A DNA stretch of 64,000 bases. Source: Pseudomonas sp. SJZ079. GTDB lineage: Bacteria > Pseudomonadota > Gammaproteobacteria > Pseudomonadales > Pseudomonadaceae. Both the position numbers and the translations under genes were made by a program. Under the pieces are notes generated by a model that worked only from the letters and a program-made list of their open reading frames with translations, was not told where the DNA came from and did no database searches. Below, piece by piece: positions 46,761 through 56,613 of the stretch; position 1 is the first letter of the stretch, and every line of letters begins with the position of its first letter. The stretch is from contig NZ_VIUH01000011.1 in assembly GCF_007993865.1 (NCBI RefSeq), positions 1 to 64,000 on the forward strand, in the 5' to 3' direction.

Positions 46761-47043
46761 TCACATCTCTTGTTCCTTTGCGGTTGCGCTTTAGTGACCG
46801 GAATTAAGCAGGTGTAATTATGGGCGACAGTTTTGTAAGTCTAGGCGCATAGTCTGCGAGATAGAACGCACGCTGGCGGATACGTGTTTCACTGAGTCTT
46901 TGTCACGCTATGTATAGAACATGGCGCCAAGGCAAAGCGTACCTGATAGTTTTACCCTAGGCTTGCGCAGATATTGAGTGAAGTGGATGAGTCGCACTGT
47001 GGCTTATTCGTCCACTGAATGCTTTAAGACTTGAGGACCTGCT
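46761..47043. other. Gap between wbpL and wbpM
   Basis: No ORF or RNA gene is recognised in 283 bp. GAGGA at 47033-47037 is the wbpM ribosome binding site. The length suggests a separate wbpM promoter, but no good hexamer pair was found. Confidence 0.4.
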
Positions 47044-49050
47044 GTGTTGAGAGTTGCTGATAGGTTACGTGAGCGGTTGCTAGGGCTCCCGCGTCGCTAT
47101 AAGCGTTTATTACAGGTGGTCACGGATGTAGTGCTGCTATGGGGCGCTTTGTGGTTGGCATTCGTCGTGCGCTTGGGCACTGATGATTTGATTGACCCGC
47201 TGGGTGGCCACCTCTGGTTGTTTATTGTCGCCCCGATGATTGCCATCCCACTGTTCATTAAATTCGGCATGTACCGGGCGGTGATGCGCTATTTTGGCAA
47301 CGACGCGCTACTGGCCATAGCCAAAGCGGTAACTCTCTCGGCTTTATGCCTCGCGTTGGTGGTGTATTGGTATCGCGGTGCTCCGGCAGTGGTACCGCGC
47401 TCGCTGGTATTCAATTATTGGTGGTTGAGCCTGGTGATGGTCGGAGGGTTGCGCCTGACGATGCGCCAATACTTTATGGGCGACTGGTTTTCTGCCAATC
47501 AACCGATGCCTTTTATGAACCGCGATAATTGTTTACCCAAGATTGCGATCTATGGCGCAGGCGCGGCCGGCAACCAACTGGTGGCGGCCTTGCGCATGGG
47601 GCGGGCAATGCGTCCGGTGGCGTTTATCGATGATGACAGCGGTATCGCCAGTCGAGTAATTGCCGGCTTGCGGGTATACAAGCCCAAGCATATTCAGCAG
47701 ATGATCGATGAGACGGGCGCGCAGGAGATTCTCTTGGCGCTGCCTTCGGCTACGCGTGGGCGCCGCCGGGAGGTGCTGCAACTCCTCGAAGAGTACCCCT
47801 TGCACGTACGTAGCGTTCCAGGTTTCATGGATCTGGCCAGTGGCCGGGTTAAGGTCGATGACATTCAGGAAGTCGACATCGCCGATCTTCTGGGACGTGA
47901 TGCTGTACCGCCGCAACAGGAGTTGTTCGAGCGCTGCATTCGCGAGCAAGTGGTGATGGTGACGGGGGCTGGTGGCTCGATTGGTTCCGAGCTGTGTCGT
48001 CAGATAATCGGTCGTGGTCCGACTACGTTGCTGCTATTCGAGCACAGCGAATTTAATCTCTACAGTATCCACAGCGAGTTGGAGCAGCGCATTAAGCGCG
48101 AGTCACTGCCGATACGCTTGGTGCCGATCCTAGGTTCGATCCGTAATGCAGAACGTTTGTTGGATGTGATGCGCACCTGGGAGGTGAACACCGTTTACCA
48201 CGCCGCCGCCTACAAGCATGTGCCCATGGTGGAGCACAACATTGCCGAAGGCGTATTGAACAATGTAATGGGCTCGCTATTCACCGCTCAGGCGGCGGTG
48301 AAGTCTGGCGTCGAAAACTTTGTACTGATTTCCACCGACAAGGCGGTACGGCCTACCAATGTGATGGGCAGTACCAAGCGCCTGGCGGAGATGGTTTTGC
48401 AAGCATTGAGCCGGGAGTCGGCTCCCATATTGTTCGGCGATGTGGAGGGTGTACACCAGGTCAACAAGACCCGCTTCACCATGGTTCGCTTTGGTAATGT
48501 ATTGGGTTCATCAGGCTCGGTAATTCCGCGCTTTTACGATCAGATTCGCCGTGGTGGTCCGGTGACAGTGACTCACCCGAACATCACCCGCTTCTTTATG
48601 ACTATTCCCGAGGCTGCGCAACTGGTGATTCAGGCCGGTGCGATGGGCCAAGGCGGTGATGTGTTTGTGCTGGACATGGGCCAGCCGGTGAAGATTATTG
48701 ATCTGGCGGAGAAGATGATTCACCTCAGCGGGCTTAGCGTGCGCTCGAGCAAGAATCCCCATGGTGATATTGCCATCGAGTTCTCCGGCTTGCGCCCGGG
48801 CGAGAAGCTCTATGAAGAGTTGTTGATCGGCGATAACGTCAGCCCGACTGATCACCCGATGATCATGCGCGCCAATGAGGAGCACCTGTCATGGGAGGCC
48901 TTCAAGGTAACTATGCAGGAGCTGCTGGGAGCGGTGGATCGGGATGATTACAACCAGGTGCGCCAGTTGCTGCGCAAGACGGTGAACGGCTATACCCCGG
49001 AGGGTGAGATCGTCGATTGGATTCACCAGAAGCAACGAATCGAGTCTTAG
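47044..49050 (+). CDS. wbpM: Membrane-bound UDP-GlcNAc C4,6-dehydratase
   Basis: The 668-residue protein has four N-terminal membrane segments (about residues 17-130), then a CoA-binding-like domain, then an SDR domain with VTGAGGSIGSELCRQI (about 305-320). The active site is S430-T-D-K with M441 and K445, the SMK variant known for WbpM. It makes UDP-4-keto-6-deoxy-GlcNAc, the precursor of QuiNAc and FucNAc sugars. Start GTG at 47044 is supported by GAGGA 6 nt upstream. It marks the end of the O-antigen locus, as in P. aeruginosa. Confidence 0.95.
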   Translation: MLRVADRLRERLLGLPRRYKRLLQVVTDVVLLWGALWLAFVVRLGTDDLIDPLGGHLWLFIVAPMIAIPLFIKFGMYRAVMRYFGNDALLAIAKAVTLSALCLALVVYWYRGAPAVVPRSLVFNYWWLSLVMVGGLRLTMRQYFMGDWFSANQPMPFMNRDNCLPKIAIYGAGAAGNQLVAALRMGRAMRPVAFIDDDSGIASRVIAGLRVYKPKHIQQMIDETGAQEILLALPSATRGRRREVLQLLEEYPLHVRSVPGFMDLASGRVKVDDIQEVDIADLLGRDAVPPQQELFERCIREQVVMVTGAGGSIGSELCRQIIGRGPTTLLLFEHSEFNLYSIHSELEQRIKRESLPIRLVPILGSIRNAERLLDVMRTWEVNTVYHAAAYKHVPMVEHNIAEGVLNNVMGSLFTAQAAVKSGVENFVLISTDKAVRPTNVMGSTKRLAEMVLQALSRESAPILFGDVEGVHQVNKTRFTMVRFGNVLGSSGSVIPRFYDQIRRGGPVTVTHPNITRFFMTIPEAAQLVIQAGAMGQGGDVFVLDMGQPVKIIDLAEKMIHLSGLSVRSSKNPHGDIAIEFSGLRPGEKLYEELLIGDNVSPTDHPMIMRANEEHLSWEAFKVTMQELLGAVDRDDYNQVRQLLRKTVNGYTPEGEIVDWIHQKQRIES

Positions 49051-49064
49051 CTGCTTCTCTGGAT

Positions 49065-49092
49065 TGTTAGCTGTTAGCTGTTAGCTGTTGGC
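49065..49092. repeat. Short tandem repeat of TGTTAGC
   Basis: Three TGTTAGC units and one TGTTGGC variant follow directly after wbpM. No function is evident; copy number could vary. Confidence 0.7.
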
Positions 49093-49201
49093 GATGGTGA
49101 AGGCAGTTAGATATGTGGTGAGCACCGTGCCCACTAACATACAGCGCGTATCCACCTGCATGTTGCAATCAACATGTAGGTGCAGAGACTGCTGACGCTT
49201 T

Positions 49202-49273
49202 TTGTGGGAGCCAGCTTGCTGGCGATACGGGCGCTGTGACCAGCGCTTCGCGAGCAAGCTCCGTTCCACAAGA
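49202..49273. repeat. Inverted pair of REP-type palindromes
   Basis: TTGTGGGAGCCAGCTTGCTG on one side and its inverted relative ending in GAGCAAGCTCCGTTCCACAAG on the other form a REP doublet of the Pseudomonas GTGGGAGC family, typical of intergenic REPIN elements. Confidence 0.8.
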
Positions 49274-49330
49274 ACCGGATTCGTTATCTCGTTCAACGCT
49301 CTGTTGAGCGTTCTCGACGTGGGTATCACT

Positions 49331-49699
49331 ATGCTCTTGCGTCTAGCTGCGGATGCCGTGTTGCTAACCCATCTGTTGTTTATTGCCTTCGTGTTGTTCG
49401 GCGGATTACTGGTGTTGCGCTGGCGTTGGTTGGTCTGCTTTCACCTCCCGGCGGCTGCGTGGGGCGTGGCGGCGGAGTTATGGCACTTGCAGTGTCCGCT
49501 GACTCCTTTGGAGAACAGCCTGCGTCAGGCTGCTGGGCAAGCGGGTTATAGCGGGAGCTTTGTCGAGCATTACCTGGTTCCGTTAATCTATCCCGCCGGG
49601 CTGACCCCGCAGATCCAGCAGTGGCTTGGGGGCTTTGTGCTCGCGCTGAATCTGCTGATTTATGCCTTGTTGCTGTTGCGTTTGAAGCGCAGACGCTGA
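49331..49699 (+). CDS. DUF2784 family membrane protein
   Basis: The 122-residue protein has three hydrophobic segments (about residues 8-28, 32-50, 98-116) and the conserved ending region CPLTPLENSLRQAAG with GSFVEHYLVPLIYP, which identifies DUF2784. Function unknown. The ATG at 49331 is chosen because the longer frame reads through the REP doublet. Confidence 0.85.
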   Translation: MLLRLAADAVLLTHLLFIAFVLFGGLLVLRWRWLVCFHLPAAAWGVAAELWHLQCPLTPLENSLRQAAGQAGYSGSFVEHYLVPLIYPAGLTPQIQQWLGGFVLALNLLIYALLLLRLKRRR

Positions 49700-49717
49700 C
49701 TCAGAAATCCCCATCAG

Positions 49718-49896
49718 TTTCGTAGGCGGGGTTAGACGCGTGCGCGGTGCTCCGGCCACGCCGCCGATTCTGGCGCGGCGTAACCCGGCAGTGCGCTGTG
49801 CGCGTCGATGCCATGCCGGGTTACGCGGCGCTCGAAGCATTCTGTCGCCGACACGCCGCGGGTATGCGCCGCTGACCCAGCCTACGGGCCGCTGCA
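49718..49896. repeat. Nested intergenic inverted repeat
   Basis: GCGTAACCCGGCA (49778-49790) is matched by TGCCGGGTTACGC (49814-49826). Outer arms CGTAGGCGGGGTTAGACGCG and CGCTGACCCAGCCTACGG form a second, imperfect pair. The 49700-50075 gap contains no gene. Similar GTAGG...CCTAC palindromes occur at 57.9 and 59.9 kb. Confidence 0.65.
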
Positions 49897-50075
49897 CTTG
49901 CCTGCCGACCCCTTAGCTTGTTCCAGGCCAATCCGCGAAGAACCTTTATTCAGAGGCAACGTACTAGCATCCGCTGTTTGCCTAGGTCATTCAGGCTCTT
50001 GATGGTGGGTGGGGAGGATTATTTCCTTCGCTACACTGCTGTCTATCTTCCACAGCACTACAAGGCGACCTCTGT

Positions 50076-50885
50076 ATGCAAAATCGCATGATGATTACCG
50101 GCGCAGGTTCGGGTTTGGGTCGTGAAATCGCCCTGCGTTGGGCGCGCGAAGGTTGGCGCTTGGCGCTCTCCGATGTCAACGAGCCGGGTTTGGCCGAAAC
50201 CCTGCAACTGGTGCGCGCTGCTGGTGGCGATGGTTTTACCCAGCGCTGCGATGTGCGTGATTACAGTCAGCTGACGGCTCTGGCGCAGGCGTGCGAACAG
50301 AAGTTCGGCGGTATCGATGTCATCGTCAACAACGCCGGCGTGGCTTCGGGTGGCTTCTTCAGTGAACTGTCCCTTGAGGACTGGGATTGGCAGATCGCGA
50401 TCAACCTGATGGGCGTGGTCAAGGGCTGTAAGGCATTTCTGCCGTTGCTCGAACGCAGCAAGGGCAAGATCGTCAATATCGCTTCGATGGCAGCCTTGAT
50501 GCAGGGCCCGGCAATGAGCAACTACAACGTCGCCAAGGCCGGTGTGGTGGCGTTGTCGGAGAGTCTGTTGATTGAGTTGAAGCAGCAGGAAGTGGGCGTG
50601 CATGTGGTTTGCCCGTCGTTTTTTCAGACTAACCTGCTCGACTCCTTCCGTGGCCCGACTCCGGAGATGAAGGCCCAGGTCGGCAAGTTGTTGGAGAGCT
50701 CGCCAATCAACGCCGTCGATATCGCCGACTACATCTATGAGGAAATGGCCAAGGGCGTGTTCATGATTCTGCCTCATGAGCAGGGCCGTATGGCCTGGGC
50801 GTTGAAGCAGAGAAATCCACAGCTGCTGTATGACGAAATGACCGGCATGGCCGACAAGATGCGGGCCAAGGCCAAGCAAGGCTGA
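50076..50885 (+). CDS. Short-chain dehydrogenase/reductase (SDR)
   Basis: The 269-residue classical SDR has ITGAGSGLGREIAL (TGxxxGxG), NNAGV (NNAG), the catalytic Ser in NIASMAAL and YNVAKAGV (YxxxK). The C-terminal part is longer than in fatty acid reductases. Substrate cannot be inferred. It is a common Pseudomonas core gene. A start four codons downstream (MMITGAG) is possible. Confidence 0.88.
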   Translation: MQNRMMITGAGSGLGREIALRWAREGWRLALSDVNEPGLAETLQLVRAAGGDGFTQRCDVRDYSQLTALAQACEQKFGGIDVIVNNAGVASGGFFSELSLEDWDWQIAINLMGVVKGCKAFLPLLERSKGKIVNIASMAALMQGPAMSNYNVAKAGVVALSESLLIELKQQEVGVHVVCPSFFQTNLLDSFRGPTPEMKAQVGKLLESSPINAVDIADYIYEEMAKGVFMILPHEQGRMAWALKQRNPQLLYDEMTGMADKMRAKAKQG

Positions 50886-51007
50886 GTCGCTTGGTTTTTG
50901 AGCTGACGGATTGGTCAATTTAATGCGCTGTCTGACTTGTCCTTGAACGTGCCTCGGGGTAGGGTCGCGAGTCCGCCCTGAGGGGTCGCCAACATGTTGG
51001 GCTTTCT

Positions 51008-52171
51008 GTGAAAACCGTACCCCGGGTCATGCTGTTGCTGGCCCTGGTGCTGGCAGCGATTAATTTGCGCCCTGGCATCACCTCCCTGGCACCGCTGATC
51101 GAGCGGATCGCCGCGGAGCTTAGTTTGAGTCGAAGCCTGATCAGCCTGACTACGGCACTGCCGGTGCTGTGCATGGGCTTGCTGGCACCTGTTGCGCCGC
51201 GCTTGGCGCTACGCTTTGGCCTGGAGCGCACCATTGTTCTGTGCTTGGCGGCAATCACGCTTGCCTTGCTGATGCGTTTGGCTGGCCAGGCCAGCGCCAT
51301 TCTAATTGCCAGCGCGGTGCTGCTCGGTGCGGCGATCGCCGTGGCCGGACCATTACTGTCGGGCTTCATCAAGCGCTACTTCGTTGACCGGATGGGCCGC
51401 GTAGTGGCTTGGTACTCCTTGGGCATGGCGATTGGTGGTGCGGGTGGGGTGGTGCTCACCGCGCCGGCCACTCAGCTGTTCGGTGGCAATTGGACCTATG
51501 GGCTCGCGGTGTGGGCCTTGCCCGCGTTGTTGGGGGGGCTGCTGTGGCTATGCCTGCCTAATCAGCTGGAATCTGACGATGCTGCGGATGCCAGCGTCGG
51601 CTTGCCGTGGCAACAACCGCGGGCCTGGTTGATCAGTGGCTTCTTTGCGCTTCAGGCTGGGCTGTTCTACGCGCTGGCGACTTGGGCCGTGGCGCGCTAT
51701 CACGAAGCCGGCCTGACCTTGTTGCACGGCAACTCATTGTTCAGTCTGTCGATGTTAATGGGCTTGCCCAGTTCCTTCCTGTTGCCCTGGCTAGCCCAGC
51801 GATTCGGCAATCGCTACCAGCTGCTATTGGCCTGTGGAGTGCTGTCCACTGTCAGTCTGGCGATGATCACCTTTGCCCCGACCTTCTTGCCTGAACTGTG
51901 GGCGGTGACCAGCGGTTTTGGCCTGGGCGGCTCTTTTGCCTTGTCGCTGGTGCTGCCGCTGTACGAGGCCGGCTCGCCACTGGCGGTTAGTCGCTGGACC
52001 GCGATGATGCTCTGCACCGGTTACAGCATGGCCAGTTTGACCCCGATTCTCACCGGTCTGGCGCGTGACCTGGCGGGCGACTATCAGTCCCCCTTTATCG
52101 TGTTGACCGGTCTGGCGTTATTGATGACCTGGGTGGCCTGGTTGCTGCGCAAAGGGCCACGTTCAGTTTGA
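51008..52171 (+). CDS. MFS transporter, CynX/NimT family
   Basis: The 387-residue protein has 12 hydrophobic segments and the family start LAAINLRPGITSLAPLI, with GAAIAVAGPLLSGFIKRYF in the fourth segment region, typical of cyanate/nitroimidazole-type MFS permeases. The real substrate is unknown. Start GTG at 51008; ATG seven codons later is an alternative. Confidence 0.88.
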   Translation: MKTVPRVMLLLALVLAAINLRPGITSLAPLIERIAAELSLSRSLISLTTALPVLCMGLLAPVAPRLALRFGLERTIVLCLAAITLALLMRLAGQASAILIASAVLLGAAIAVAGPLLSGFIKRYFVDRMGRVVAWYSLGMAIGGAGGVVLTAPATQLFGGNWTYGLAVWALPALLGGLLWLCLPNQLESDDAADASVGLPWQQPRAWLISGFFALQAGLFYALATWAVARYHEAGLTLLHGNSLFSLSMLMGLPSSFLLPWLAQRFGNRYQLLLACGVLSTVSLAMITFAPTFLPELWAVTSGFGLGGSFALSLVLPLYEAGSPLAVSRWTAMMLCTGYSMASLTPILTGLARDLAGDYQSPFIVLTGLALLMTWVAWLLRKGPRSV

Positions 52172-52497
52172 TGCTGACGGTTGACTGTCGATTCCGTCCG
52201 GGCTGCCTCTGCAACAGTCCTGAGAGTACTCGTGTGGACGCGCGCTGAACCGCGATAGCTTTGCACGTGACAACAGGGCTTCGCGGTCGAGACCGCTCCC
52301 ACGGGATTTCGGGTTGCTCAGAGCGTTGCAGAGAGTATTTGAGCATGCAGCGGCTCCTGGCTCGACCGCTGTCCTGATCGTGTGGTGTCCGGCTTAGTGC
52401 GTGGATTGCTCTTAAAGTAGGCAAAGTTTCGCCGCAGTTCCTTCCTTGATTCCTGGCCCTGTGATAGAAGGCAGCCTTGATTTTCTGGAGTGCCGGT
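52172..52497. other. Gap with a single REP element
   Basis: A lone REP palindrome (52277-52306, GGTCGAGACC core with GCTCCCAC arm on the minus strand) is the only recognisable element. GGAG at 52487-52490 is the ribosome binding site of the next gene. Confidence 0.6.
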
Positions 52498-52926
52498 GTG
52501 GAGTCTGAATCCATCGTCTATGGTTGCATCCGCGATTGGCCGTCGGAGAACCCGGCGCAGAGCCGTTTGCGTCGAGAGATTAACCACCAGGTGCTGGACG
52601 CCTTGCCGGATGGCGATGTCTGGCCATTTCTTGGGCGTGAAATGTTCGCATTTTGCCAGCAGCCAGGCGATGGCCTGTACCAGACTCAGGTGATCCACTT
52701 CGGCGCCAGCTACCGTGCGGTCGAGTACGAGTGGAGCCTGTGGATCGAGCACTTCGAGGCGCTGCTCAAGCGCCTGTACTGGGGCAGCGCAGTGGTGCAC
52801 CTGGATACCGAGTTGAGCGGCACTCACACCTTTCGTTGGGAGTCGGACAACGGCTTTCACAGCCCGCAGGAAGGCGCGCTACGCGTGCGCTGCGCCTGGG
52901 AGCGGGAGGGCGGGTTGCGTGGTTAA
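52498..52926 (+). CDS. Conserved hypothetical protein, 142 residues
   Basis: The product begins (V/M)ESESIVYGCIRDWPSE, is soluble and rich in aromatic and acidic residues, and has no known catalytic motif. I recognise the start as a conserved Pseudomonas hypothetical but know no function. GTG at 52498 is chosen for its GGAG 7 nt upstream over a TTG at 52477. Confidence 0.75.
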   Translation: MESESIVYGCIRDWPSENPAQSRLRREINHQVLDALPDGDVWPFLGREMFAFCQQPGDGLYQTQVIHFGASYRAVEYEWSLWIEHFEALLKRLYWGSAVVHLDTELSGTHTFRWESDNGFHSPQEGALRVRCAWEREGGLRG

Positions 52927-53012
52927 GCGATGGCTTGGACTGGCTCTGGAGCGCACGGGCAGGTCGGCTGGAGTGCTGGCATGTGGGCACTTACAAGGCA
53001 ACCCGCTTTACT

Positions 53013-53067
53013 CGTAGCCCGGATGTAATCCGGGTTCTGCATCTTCCCGGATTACATCCGGGCTACG
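53013..53067. repeat. Perfect 22-bp palindrome with 11-nt loop
   Basis: Positions 53013-53034 (cgtagcccggatgtaatccg...) are perfectly complementary to 53046-53067. It lies between the convergent hypothetical gene and yheU and may act as a bidirectional terminator. A diverged relative is at 57902-57967. Confidence 0.85.
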
Positions 53068-53241
53068 GGTGGGGCCGAACATTACGTGTGGAGGTGTGGC
53101 GGGTTGTACGGCGCTATGTTGTAGGTCAATTGCCATCGTGGCTAAGGCCGTTCCCATCTACCCACTGCATTGCCACGAGGCTTGCCGTTGATGCGATGTG
53201 AGGGCGCGTCGCGCTCCTGCGCTAACCGGCCGGCAAACGGA

Positions 53242-53481
53242 CTACTCGTTGAGCGCTTGCAACCACTCCTTGGGCACCTCGCGTTTCAGCGCCAATTGGC
53301 ATTGCTGGCTTTCCGGGTCGAAGACGATGACCGCTTCGCCTCTATCGAGGGCGCGGCGTACGCGTTGGATACGGGTATCCAGTGGTGTTTCGTCGCCGTT
53401 GTCGGTGCCGTCGCGGGTGACGAAGTCTTCGATCAGGCGGGTGAGGGTGTCGGCTTCTAGCAGGCTTGGGGGGATCAGCAC
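53242..53481 (-). CDS. yheU: YheU / UPF0270 family protein
   Basis: The 79-residue protein reads (V/M)LIPPSLLEADTLTRLIE, then FVTRDGTDNG and RALDRGEAVIVFDPES, the fixed pattern of YheU (UPF0270), whose function is unknown. GTG at 53481 is chosen because the family starts with MLIP and GGAG lies 9 nt upstream; the TTG at 53496 would overlap that site. Confidence 0.88.
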   Translation of the reverse strand: MLIPPSLLEADTLTRLIEDFVTRDGTDNGDETPLDTRIQRVRRALDRGEAVIVFDPESQQCQLALKREVPKEWLQALNE

Positions 53482-53628
53482 GGTGTAGGTCTCCAAAACG
53501 CAGCGGCGATGCTAACGCGTGATCAGCTCTCTGGCCATGCCGGCTTGTGAGGCGTGCGGGCTTGGGGCGACCCAAGCGGATAGGTGGGCAGTGGGAACGG
53601 GGGGCAGCTTGGTACGCCGCACGGGCAG

Positions 53629-56382
53629 TTAGCTAGGGGAGTCCGAGGTCTGTCCCAGCAGGTAGCGATCCAGTGTGCTGTACAGCTGGGCGCTGTCCAG
53701 CGGTTTGCCGAGGAAATCGTCCATGCCGGCCTCGGCGCTGCGTCGGCGGTGTTCCTCTAGGATGTGCGCAGTCAATGCAATGATGGGGACCGCAGGCAGG
53801 TTGTGCTGATGCTCCAGACGACGGATTCGCCGGGTCGCCTCGAAGCCGTCCATTTCCGGCATTTCGCAGTCCATCAGGATCAGCTGAATCGCCATTGGGT
53901 CGCGTTGGTACTGGTTGACTGCGGCCAGCCCATTGGGCACCAGGTGCACTTGGTAACCACGCTTTTTCAGGAACCCTTGCACCACCAGTTGATTCACCGC
54001 GTTGTCTTCGGCGACCAGAATACAGGGGGCGCCGCCGTCGCTGCGTGCGGCCTGCGGCAGGCTGCGTACTTCGCTGCGGCGCTCCTCATACAGCTCGTTC
54101 AGGGTTGTGCGTAGCGCGGTAACCGCGAAGGGCTGGGCAAGGCTTAGCAAGCGCAGGCTGTCGTTGGGTAGCAGTTGCTGACACTGCGCTGCTGGGCACA
54201 ACAGCAACACCCGTTGGCCGTGTTGCAGCTGCGGCTGTAGCGACTCCAGCCAGTGACTGGCACTGCCCGGCCAGGGCGCCATCAGCACCAGCAGCGGCGG
54301 TGTGGCGAAGTCCTGCAGATAACCGTGCAGGCGCTCCGGGTTTTGGCAGCGCTCGGTGCGCATGCCCCAACGCCCGAGTAAGTGGCCCATGGCATCCAGC
54401 CCGAGGCCGTCGAGCGAGGCGAGCAGCGCAGGGCGGCCATTGAGCAGTTGCTTCAATGGGTCGGGCTCGGCTTCTTCGCTGGAGAGGGGCAGGTCGAAGG
54501 CGAAGCGCGTGCCCTGGCCTGGCCTGCTATGTACTTCGATGTGGCCGCCCATCATCTCCACCAGTTCCTTGCTGATCGCCAGGCCGAGACCGCTGCCGCC
54601 ATAGCGCCGGGTGGTGCTGGAGTCGCCCTGGGCAAAGGATTCGAACAGTTGCGCCAGGGCCTGCTTGGTAATGCCGATGCCGCTGTCGCGGACGCTGAAC
54701 AGCAGGTGTGGATTGCCCTGCGAATCGCTGCGCCGGCTGACATTTATCGTCACGTGGCCTTCCATGGTGAATTTCAGCGCGTTACTAAGCAGATTCATCA
54801 ATATCTGTTTGAGCCGCGTCGGGTCGCCCCGCACGCTGCGCGGCACACCGCCCTCCAGGCTGATATAGAGGCGCAGATGCCTGTCCAGGGCCTGTCCGGT
54901 GAACAGGCTGAGGATGTCGGAGATCAGTTGTTCCAGATCGAAATCAATATGTTCCAGGTTGAGCTTGCCGGATTCGATCCGTGCGTAGTCGAGGATGTCA
55001 TTGATCACGGCCATCAGCGAATTTCCCGAGCTGGAAATGGTGTCGAGGTAGAAACGCTGGCCGCGATCCAGTGGGGTTTCCTGCAGTAATTGCAGGGTGC
55101 CCAGCACGCCATTAAGCGGGGTGCGAATCTCATGGCTCATCTTGGCCAGGAAGCGGCTCTTGGCCTGATTCTCGACTTCTGCCTGCTCGGCGGCGCGGCG
55201 CGACTGGAAGCCTTCCTCCTTAAGCGTATTGATGCGATCGGCCAGACCGATAGACAGGGTGATCAACTCGAACGTCACGCCGATCTTCACCACAGTGGCG
55301 CCATACCAGCCGAACAGTTCGATGCCCAACGAGCCTGTGGTGGCGATGATGAACGAGACGAGCAGGATGCCCCAGGCCAGGGTGTAGTAGGAGCCATAGC
55401 GCAGGCCTTGACGCCAGACATAGGCGCCACCAAGCAGCAACACAAGGGATGATGCCAGCACTGTCAGACTGGCGAGGATATTCCAGGCGTGCAGGCCGAT
55501 CAGTGGTACTGAAACCATGCAGCCGGCGATCACCAGCATGAACAGGCGCAGGCTGAGGTCGAGGCGCGGAAAGTGCTGACGGGTATGCAGGAAGTGGCGG
55601 CTGAACTGGGTGGCGCTAAAGCAGTGCAGGTACATCAGGATATAGATGCTCACCGACTGCAAGCCGACGTGGTCCGGCAACAGCTTGAACAGCATGCCGT
55701 CAAAGCTGGCGGCGAACAGGCCGATATTCAGGTTGTACACCAGGTACCAGAAGTAGGCCGGCTCGCGCAGCGAGAGAAACAGGAACAGGTTGTAGCAGAA
55801 CATCGCAAACAGCACGCCGTAGAAGGCGCCAGTGACGCCCATGAGGTCTTCCTGGGCAGCGGCGCTGGCGTGGTAGGTGCTGAAAAATAGCGGCAGGAAG
55901 ATGGTGCTGGTGCTGTCGACGCGAATCAGCAGGGTGGTGTTGCCCGGTGCCAGGTTGAGGGGGAACCAGAAGTTGCGTACCTGTACCGGTCGATGGGAGA
56001 AGGCGTAGCGGTCGCCGCTTTGCTGTAGCTGCCAATGGCCGTCGGCTGCTACCGAATGGACTTGCAGGTCGTCGAGCAGCGGGTAATTGACTTCCAGGTA
56101 ACCGCCCAGATCGTGTCCGAGGCTATTATTCAGGCGGACCTTGAACCACCAGACCGAAGTGTTCTTACCGAGGTTGGCATGCTCGCCGCGCACCGGCGTG
56201 AAGCGTTCATCGCTAATGGCGGCGACTTGCTCGACGGACAGTCTGCCCTTGGGATCTTCCAGATAGCCCATGGAGGACCCGAGCGATATACGCAACTCTT
56301 CTTTATCCAGGGCCACAGGCGACAAGGCCCAGGCCGGAGCGGAGAGCCAGAGCAACAGCAGGGCCAAGCATATACGCGGCAT
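53629..56382 (-). CDS. Hybrid sensor histidine kinase/response regulator with 7TM-DISM sensor
   Basis: The 917-residue inner-membrane protein has a signal peptide (residues 1-20), a periplasmic DISMED2-type domain (about 25-170) and seven membrane helices (about 180-390). It then has a HisKA domain with phospho-acceptor His417 ([12 protein letters not shown]), an ATPase domain ([27 protein letters not shown]), and a C-terminal receiver with Asp838 ([14 protein letters not shown]) and the KPLD lysine. The layout equals PA3462 of P. aeruginosa, which also sits beside the NAGGN genes. The ligand is unknown. A domain resembling a degenerate receiver lies between the ATPase and the true receiver (about 640-770). 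Confidence 0.92.
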   Translation of the reverse strand: MPRICLALLLLWLSAPAWALSPVALDKEELRISLGSSMGYLEDPKGRLSVEQVAAISDERFTPVRGEHANLGKNTSVWWFKVRLNNSLGHDLGGYLEVNYPLLDDLQVHSVAADGHWQLQQSGDRYAFSHRPVQVRNFWFPLNLAPGNTTLLIRVDSTSTIFLPLFFSTYHASAAAQEDLMGVTGAFYGVLFAMFCYNLFLFLSLREPAYFWYLVYNLNIGLFAASFDGMLFKLLPDHVGLQSVSIYILMYLHCFSATQFSRHFLHTRQHFPRLDLSLRLFMLVIAGCMVSVPLIGLHAWNILASLTVLASSLVLLLGGAYVWRQGLRYGSYYTLAWGILLVSFIIATTGSLGIELFGWYGATVVKIGVTFELITLSIGLADRINTLKEEGFQSRRAAEQAEVENQAKSRFLAKMSHEIRTPLNGVLGTLQLLQETPLDRGQRFYLDTISSSGNSLMAVINDILDYARIESGKLNLEHIDFDLEQLISDILSLFTGQALDRHLRLYISLEGGVPRSVRGDPTRLKQILMNLLSNALKFTMEGHVTINVSRRSDSQGNPHLLFSVRDSGIGITKQALAQLFESFAQGDSSTTRRYGGSGLGLAISKELVEMMGGHIEVHSRPGQGTRFAFDLPLSSEEAEPDPLKQLLNGRPALLASLDGLGLDAMGHLLGRWGMRTERCQNPERLHGYLQDFATPPLLVLMAPWPGSASHWLESLQPQLQHGQRVLLLCPAAQCQQLLPNDSLRLLSLAQPFAVTALRTTLNELYEERRSEVRSLPQAARSDGGAPCILVAEDNAVNQLVVQGFLKKRGYQVHLVPNGLAAVNQYQRDPMAIQLILMDCEMPEMDGFEATRRIRRLEHQHNLPAVPIIALTAHILEEHRRRSAEAGMDDFLGKPLDSAQLYSTLDRYLLGQTSDSPS

Positions 56383-56613
56383 CCGCGAATCCCATTGTTA
56401 TTATTCGGACGCTAGCGGCCTGGGTGCGAGGTCAATTAGTCAATTTCGGCGTCCGTGGCGCTGAACATGAGCTGCAATGGGTCATAACCCGCCATGACTC
56501 GTTGCAGTTTCAGGTCTAAGCACCTCAGTCATCCTGACTCGCTGTAATTCTCGGGCAGGTCACGCCACGCCTTGTATCCATGTTAGTCACTGTGCCCGGA
56601 TGTGCATGGCCCT

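Noticed and set aside
49202..49330. N-terminal extension of the DUF2784 gene
   Set aside because: The extra codons are translated REP palindrome sequence. The family begins at the ATG at 49331.
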